A DNA stretch of 64,000 nucleotides, taken from assembly GCA_964552195.1 (NCBI GenBank), contig CAZKFM010000006.1, positions 62,001-126,000 of the forward strand, written 5' to 3'. The notes under the pieces are model-generated. The model saw nothing but the letters and a program-made list of their open reading frames with translations, searched no databases and was not told where the DNA came from. The position numbers and the translations under genes are program-made. This DNA comes from CAZKAP01 sp964552195 (GTDB lineage Bacteria; Bacteroidota; Bacteroidia; Flavobacteriales; Flavobacteriaceae). Below are positions 60,332 to 64,000 of this stretch, one piece after another; positions within the stretch are counted from its first letter, which is position 1, and each line of letters starts with the position of its first letter.

Positions 60332-61288
60332 ATGAGCGTTGAGACACATTTGAAAGAACTTCTTTACAAGCACAGCCGGGTGGTCCTGGCCGATTTCGGC
60401 ACCCTGATGGCCCACAACTGTACCGCCCAGCAAAATGCGCTGAAGAACACCATGACTCCTCCGAGGAAAAAGGTCAGTTTTCGCCCCTCGGACGAGGCCG
60501 ACGATGGACTACTGCTGCGACGGCTGCAGGCCCATCATCCGGAGCACGATGAGGCCGGCACAGAGCTCAACCAGGTCATTTCAGGCTGGAAGAACGCCCT
60601 GCAGAGCGAAAACTCCCTGCAGATAGAGGGCGTAGGCACGATATTTAAAAGTAGGGATGGCAATTTTCAGTTTGCCAGCGAACGGAGCAACAACTTCCTG
60701 CCCTCCTCATTCGGGCTGCCGGAAATTCAACTCCGCCCGATTTTGCGCGAGGAAGATGCCCGTCATTCCGAAAGGTCATCGGCCTATGCAGGAGAGCGCA
60801 GGCTCTCACTTAAGACCGCTGATGAACTGGAAGAGGAGACCTCTCCACTGCTTCCATGGCTTAAATACGCCTCCATGATACTCTTGCTGATTTCCGTTTC
60901 GATGACGGCGTATTACTTCTACCAGCAAGAAGAGAAGAAAAAGGAACGCGTGGAAACCCTGGCCAATACCGAGCTTTCCGGATACATTGAAGGGGCGGTT
61001 TTCTATCAGGAATCCCCGCTTCAACTGCCGCCTGTAGAGATCGAGGTCACCAATAAATTCCACGTGGTGGCAGGGGCCTATCGCCTGCGCGAAAACGCTG
61101 AGCGCCGCATACAGGATCTCAGATATCTGGGCTATGAGGCACGCTATGTAGGGAAAAACGATTACGAACTCCACCAGGTCGCCTACGGCAGCTTCCCGAC
61201 CCGCCGGGAAGCCAGAAAGCTGCTCGACGAAGTCCGCGCTGAAACCGGGCAAAACGATGCCTGGATACTCGAGTGGGTACAACCCTGA
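60332..61288 (+). CDS. HU-CCDC81 / SPOR domain membrane protein
   Basis: 318-aa protein with an N-terminal bacterial HU-CCDC81 pair (about 1-135, including VVLADFGTLMAH and LQIEGVGTIFKSRDGNFQF), a transmembrane helix at about 178-197, and a C-terminal periplasmic SPOR domain (242-318) that binds denuded peptidoglycan at division sites. The topology links an HU-like cytosolic or DNA/protein-binding module with septal wall, a Bacteroidota-specific architecture. A weak promoter (ATTG-N21-GAAATTTG) ends a few bases before the ATG. Confidence 0.85.
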   Translation: MSVETHLKELLYKHSRVVLADFGTLMAHNCTAQQNALKNTMTPPRKKVSFRPSDEADDGLLLRRLQAHHPEHDEAGTELNQVISGWKNALQSENSLQIEGVGTIFKSRDGNFQFASERSNNFLPSSFGLPEIQLRPILREEDARHSERSSAYAGERRLSLKTADELEEETSPLLPWLKYASMILLLISVSMTAYYFYQQEEKKKERVETLANTELSGYIEGAVFYQESPLQLPPVEIEVTNKFHVVAGAYRLRENAERRIQDLRYLGYEARYVGKNDYELHQVAYGSFPTRREARKLLDEVRAETGQNDAWILEWVQP

Positions 61289-61293
61289 TACGA

Positions 61294-61815
61294 ATGAAGT
61301 CCCGAAAACCTGAGGATTCCCTGACGGTCATGACCGATATGGTCCTGCCCAGCGAAACCAATCCATTGAATAACCTCTTCGGAGGAGAATTGCTGGCGCG
61401 CATGGATCGGGCCGCAAGTATTGCTGCCCGTCGCCACAGTCGTAGGATCACCGTTACGGCCTCAGTGAACCATGTGGCCTTTAACCGAAACGTTCCCCTG
61501 GGTAGCGTGGTAACCATAGAAGCCAAGGTTTCCCGGGCATTCCGCACTTCCATGGAAGTATTCCTGGACGTATGGGTAGAGGATCGCCTGAGTGGTGAAA
61601 AGGTCAAGGCCAATGAAGCCATCTATACCTTCGTGGCCGTAGACGAGGCGGGCACACCGACCACCGTACCCCCACTGGAACCCCAAACCGAACTCGAAAA
61701 GCAACGTTTCGACGCCGCCCTTCGAAGAAAGCAACTCAGCCTGGTGCTTGCGGGAAAGATGAAGGCGACGGATGCTACAGAACTCAAGGCATTGTTCCTC
61801 GAATCGCCGGACTAA
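61294..61815 (+). CDS. Acyl-CoA thioesterase (hotdog fold)
   Basis: 173-aa hotdog-fold thioesterase of the acyl-CoA hydrolase (BACH/YciA-like) family. LPSETNPLNNLFGGELLARMDRAASIAA is the catalytic start block and VNHVAFNRNVPLGSVVTIEAKV the second strand set. ATG at 61294 is five bases after the preceding stop; a GTG at 61273 would overlap. Convergent with the EnvC-like gene by four bases. Confidence 0.9.
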   Translation: MKSRKPEDSLTVMTDMVLPSETNPLNNLFGGELLARMDRAASIAARRHSRRITVTASVNHVAFNRNVPLGSVVTIEAKVSRAFRTSMEVFLDVWVEDRLSGEKVKANEAIYTFVAVDEAGTPTTVPPLEPQTELEKQRFDAALRRKQLSLVLAGKMKATDATELKALFLESPD

Positions 61816-63044
61816 AGCTGGTAAATCCACTCTTCGGGATTCAGCTTATTCAGGTCTTCAAACAAGTAAAATTTCAACTTGGTGGAATCGTCTTTGGGAT
61901 TGGTAAAGACATCCCCGATCACCGTCTTGGCAGAGACTTTGTCCCCCTTGGCAACATAGACCCTGGCCAGGTTATAATAGAAGCTTATGTAATTCCCGTG
62001 ACGGATATAGACCCCCATCTGGCCGAATTTGTTCTGCATGATGGTCATGACCTCTCCGTCAAAAATAGAACGCGCCTGGCTTCCTTTCTCCGTTTCTATG
62101 GTCACCCCACTGTTGGAGTGCTTAATCCCCGGATACACCTTGTCGTAATAAATCCCGAACCCTTCGCTCTTGATTCCTTTTTCGACGGGCCAGATCAGCT
62201 TCCCCTTATTGGCCTGGAAATCGCTGGCCAGTTGTTTGGCTTCCGGCGTAAGTTCAAACTTGGTGGTATTACTAGAGGATCTTTCGCGTTCTTTGTTGGC
62301 CCGCGCAATTTCAATACGGATCAGTCTCTTGATTTCGGCATCGACCTCGGCAGCCTCTTTTCGCTTGGCCGTTATTTCACGGGAATATCGGGTTTCGTTG
62401 GCTTTGATGGTCTGCAACAGCTGAGTCTGTGAAGCAATTTCCCCCGAGAGTTTTTCCTCTTCCTGACGATTCTCCTGTATTAGCAGTTCCTTGGTTCTTC
62501 GCTGTTCGATCAGGCTGTCGTTAGCCTGCTTGATCGCTTCGGTCTTCTGAGTGATTTCGTGCACCTGCTTTTTGCGGAAGTTGGTGTACTGCTTCATGTA
62601 TTCCCATCGCTTGGCCGCCTGTCGGAAATTCTCCGAGGACAGCAGAAACATTAGCCGGTTTTGCCGCGATTTGTTCTGATACGACTCGGTCACCATGCGG
62701 GCGTAGTCTTCCTTGAGAAGGTTTAAATCTTTCCGGAGCCGGCTAATCTGCCTGATGTTGGCATTAATCTGCCTGTTGATCAGATTCGCCTGCTGATTGG
62801 TCACCCGGATCAGCTTCTTTTGCGTGTTGATCTTGCGATCGATCGCTTCCATGCGCTCCATCAGGGTCCCCCTTTGTCGCTTCTCGTTAAGCAACAACTC
62901 ATTGATTTGCTTAATCTCCTGCTCCAGCTCCATTTTACGAGCCTGTAACGCTTTCTGCTGGTTATCCTGGGCCCGTAGCGGCACCATCAGGACCAGGGCC
63001 AAAAGGAGAATAACGGTGCCTGTAAGCGAGCGGAATCCACTCAT
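61812..63044 (-). CDS. EnvC-like murein hydrolase activator (degenerate M23)
   Basis: 410-aa exported protein: signal peptide (to LRAQ, about 26), a long coiled coil (about 27-255) and a C-terminal LytM/M23 domain. The zinc ligands of active M23 enzymes are gone: HxxxD reads HSNSGVTIE, the YxHL position reads YYNL, and the HLHFE position reads KLKFYLFE. This is what is expected of EnvC/NlpD-type activators, which switch on amidases for septal splitting instead of cutting the wall. Confidence 0.9.
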   Translation of the reverse strand: MSGFRSLTGTVILLLALVLMVPLRAQDNQQKALQARKMELEQEIKQINELLLNEKRQRGTLMERMEAIDRKINTQKKLIRVTNQQANLINRQINANIRQISRLRKDLNLLKEDYARMVTESYQNKSRQNRLMFLLSSENFRQAAKRWEYMKQYTNFRKKQVHEITQKTEAIKQANDSLIEQRRTKELLIQENRQEEEKLSGEIASQTQLLQTIKANETRYSREITAKRKEAAEVDAEIKRLIRIEIARANKERERSSSNTTKFELTPEAKQLASDFQANKGKLIWPVEKGIKSEGFGIYYDKVYPGIKHSNSGVTIETEKGSQARSIFDGEVMTIMQNKFGQMGVYIRHGNYISFYYNLARVYVAKGDKVSAKTVIGDVFTNPKDDSTKLKFYLFEDLNKLNPEEWIYQL

Positions 63045-63823
63045 GGTTGTATTTCGATTTTCTTAAACCCCCGCGGTACTCTGTATGGATACCGCAAGTT
63101 ACGGTTCTTCTCCAGGTTCTTGTATTCCAGACGGATCTGACGTTCGGTGCTGCCGTAATCCACTTGGGCACTGATTTCTTCAGGCAGTCCCCTGCCACTT
63201 CCGCCATATCGGTAAAATATCCGGAGGCTGTCCTTGCTAATGGGATCGGCCACGTACTGCCGGCTCACCCTAAAGTGAATAGGGTCCAGGAATATCTTCA
63301 AATCAAAGCCCTGATAACCCTCCCTGGGACTCAAGGCATAATTGCCATCGAGAATCTCACTTCTGAACCTCCCTTCGTCTAAATTTAGCATGGATTCACC
63401 AAACAGCAGTGCCTCCAGCAGATCGAAATCCAATTCCACTCCTGCTATTTCCTGTAAATAAGCAAAATCCCCTTCAAAATACGTGTTCTCCAGTCGGTTA
63501 TAGAACTGAAACTCAGTAGGCGTTATCAGGGCCTTGACCATTCCGAGCGGGGCACTCAGCCAGATCACCGAATCCTTCTGCATGCGGAAGGAAAGTGTGG
63601 TGGACCTGCGCTTTCCGCCCTCGATGTAGTCTACTTTGACCCTGCCACTCAGAGTCGAATAGTCCTGAGGACCGGGACGGTAATTCTTTACGATCTGACG
63701 GGTATTCAGCTTGCGGACTTTCTCTTTACCCGCAACGGTCTGGCTTGACTTACAGGAAAACAAGAGTAGCCCTATACAGAGCAGCAGCAAATTACGAAGT
63801 AGGGACATAAGCAGGGTTTTCAT
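63041..63823 (-). CDS. DUF4292 lipoprotein
   Basis: 260-aa lipoprotein (lipobox LLFSC, Cys about 24) with a DUF4292 domain rich in beta strands, a fold reminiscent of LolA/LolB-type lipid-binding half-barrels. It overlaps the EnvC-like gene by four bases and the upstream TPR gene by four bases, so the three form one tight operon. Role unknown; an envelope function is likely. Confidence 0.86.
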   Translation of the reverse strand: MKTLLMSLLRNLLLLCIGLLLFSCKSSQTVAGKEKVRKLNTRQIVKNYRPGPQDYSTLSGRVKVDYIEGGKRRSTTLSFRMQKDSVIWLSAPLGMVKALITPTEFQFYNRLENTYFEGDFAYLQEIAGVELDFDLLEALLFGESMLNLDEGRFRSEILDGNYALSPREGYQGFDLKIFLDPIHFRVSRQYVADPISKDSLRIFYRYGGSGRGLPEEISAQVDYGSTERQIRLEYKNLEKNRNLRYPYRVPRGFKKIEIQP

Positions 63824-64000
63824 GGGGATTCGCTATTCAGGATCGCTTCGATTCGGTTGGCAGCCGAGGTATCACCCAGGGCGCGATAGGTATTTAAGAG
63901 GGTTCGCAGCAGGCTCAGGCCGGTAGCGTCCGTCTCGTCTATGAGATAAGACCTGGCCTCCTCCAGTACCATTCGCGCTTCTCCATAGGCTCCCCTGGCA
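63820..64000 (-). CDS. Partial TPR-like protein (C-terminus only)
   Basis: The last 59 residues are present; the 5' part is beyond the window. The readable chain EARMVLEEARSYLIDETDAT is followed by LSLLRTLLNTYRALGDTSAANR, the helical, Ala/Leu-spaced pattern of tetratricopeptide repeats. Its TGA overlaps the DUF4292 ATG as ATGA. In Flavobacteria a TPR protein often precedes DUF4292, which supports the call. Confidence 0.65.
   Translation of the reverse strand, partial: ARGAYGEARMVLEEARSYLIDETDATGLSLLRTLLNTYRALGDTSAANRIEAILNSESP

Noticed and set aside
1..64000. CRISPR arrays, insertion sequences, prophage, rRNA and tRNA genes
   Set aside because: None seen: no spaced direct repeats, no transposase or integrase, and all gaps except 49.2-49.5 kb are too short or lack cloverleaf-like sequence. 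Short non-coding RNAs cannot be excluded by eye.

Overview
The window is chromosomal core DNA from a marine-type Bacteroidota, most likely a relatively GC-rich member of the Flavobacteriaceae (Robiginitalea-like in character). Evidence: the gliding lipoprotein GldH, flavobacterial families (DUF2480, DUF3078, DUF4292, HU-CCDC81/SPOR fusion, RicT with a Cys-rich N-terminus), B-type succinate dehydrogenase, many lipoproteins and BNR-propeller exoproteins, almost no Shine-Dalgarno sequences, and promoters of the Bacteroidota type (TTTG, 19-20 bases, TAnnTTTG). I see no insertion sequence, prophage, CRISPR array, rRNA or tRNA. Genes are intact and tightly packed.

Layout. 1-5 kb: N-terminus of a membrane protein, a bacilliredoxin with terminator, an acyltransferase, a Tat-exported Gfo/Idh/MocA oxidoreductase, an RDD protein, and a radical SAM gene whose promoter lies inside a perfect 13-bp inverted repeat. 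4.7-10.7 kb (minus): large BNR/VPS10-like exoprotein, HemJ, an orphan NtrY-like histidine kinase, enoyl-CoA hydratase. 10.8-12.4 kb: a proteasome-like N-terminal-nucleophile hydrolase with large insertions plus a small Lys-rich partner gene; this is the most unusual locus. 12.5-16.2 kb: ferrochelatase, DUF1460 and ThuA lipoproteins, AraC regulator. 16.4-23.5 kb: the heme operon hemA-C-D-E-(DUF6973)-hemF, then phzF and hemB. With HemJ and HemH, the window encodes every step from glutamyl-tRNA to protoheme except glutamate-1-semialdehyde aminomutase (HemL).

23.5-27.4 kb: CNNM-type transporter, VOC protein, endonuclease/phosphatase, HflX. 27.4-34.9 kb (minus): complete SUF operon sufA-B-C-D-S-E-T followed by DUF2480 and DUF3078. 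35-37.6 kb: two secreted propeller lipoproteins, one with seven clear repeats. 37.7-42.1 kb: ThiL, a small Cys/His protein, BrnQ, aminopeptidase P, a small membrane protein. 42.2-45.6 kb: a second BNR/VPS10-like exoprotein and DUF2721. 45.6-49.2 kb: sdhCAB with a textbook promoter and a terminator. 49.2-49.5 kb: the only gene-poor gap, holding a candidate 36-residue gene with its own promoter.

49.5-55 kb (minus): ricT-gldH-pbp1A-scoA-scoB. 55-64 kb: TrhO, RecA, lysophospholipid acyltransferase, TrpS, DprA, HU-SPOR protein, acyl-CoA thioesterase, an EnvC-like murein hydrolase activator that has lost its zinc ligands, DUF4292, and a TPR protein cut by the window edge.

Functional themes: heme and Fe-S cofactor supply (hem, suf, ricT) feeding respiration (sdh), cell-envelope growth and gliding (pbp1A, gldH, envC, SPOR), and secreted beta-propeller proteins.
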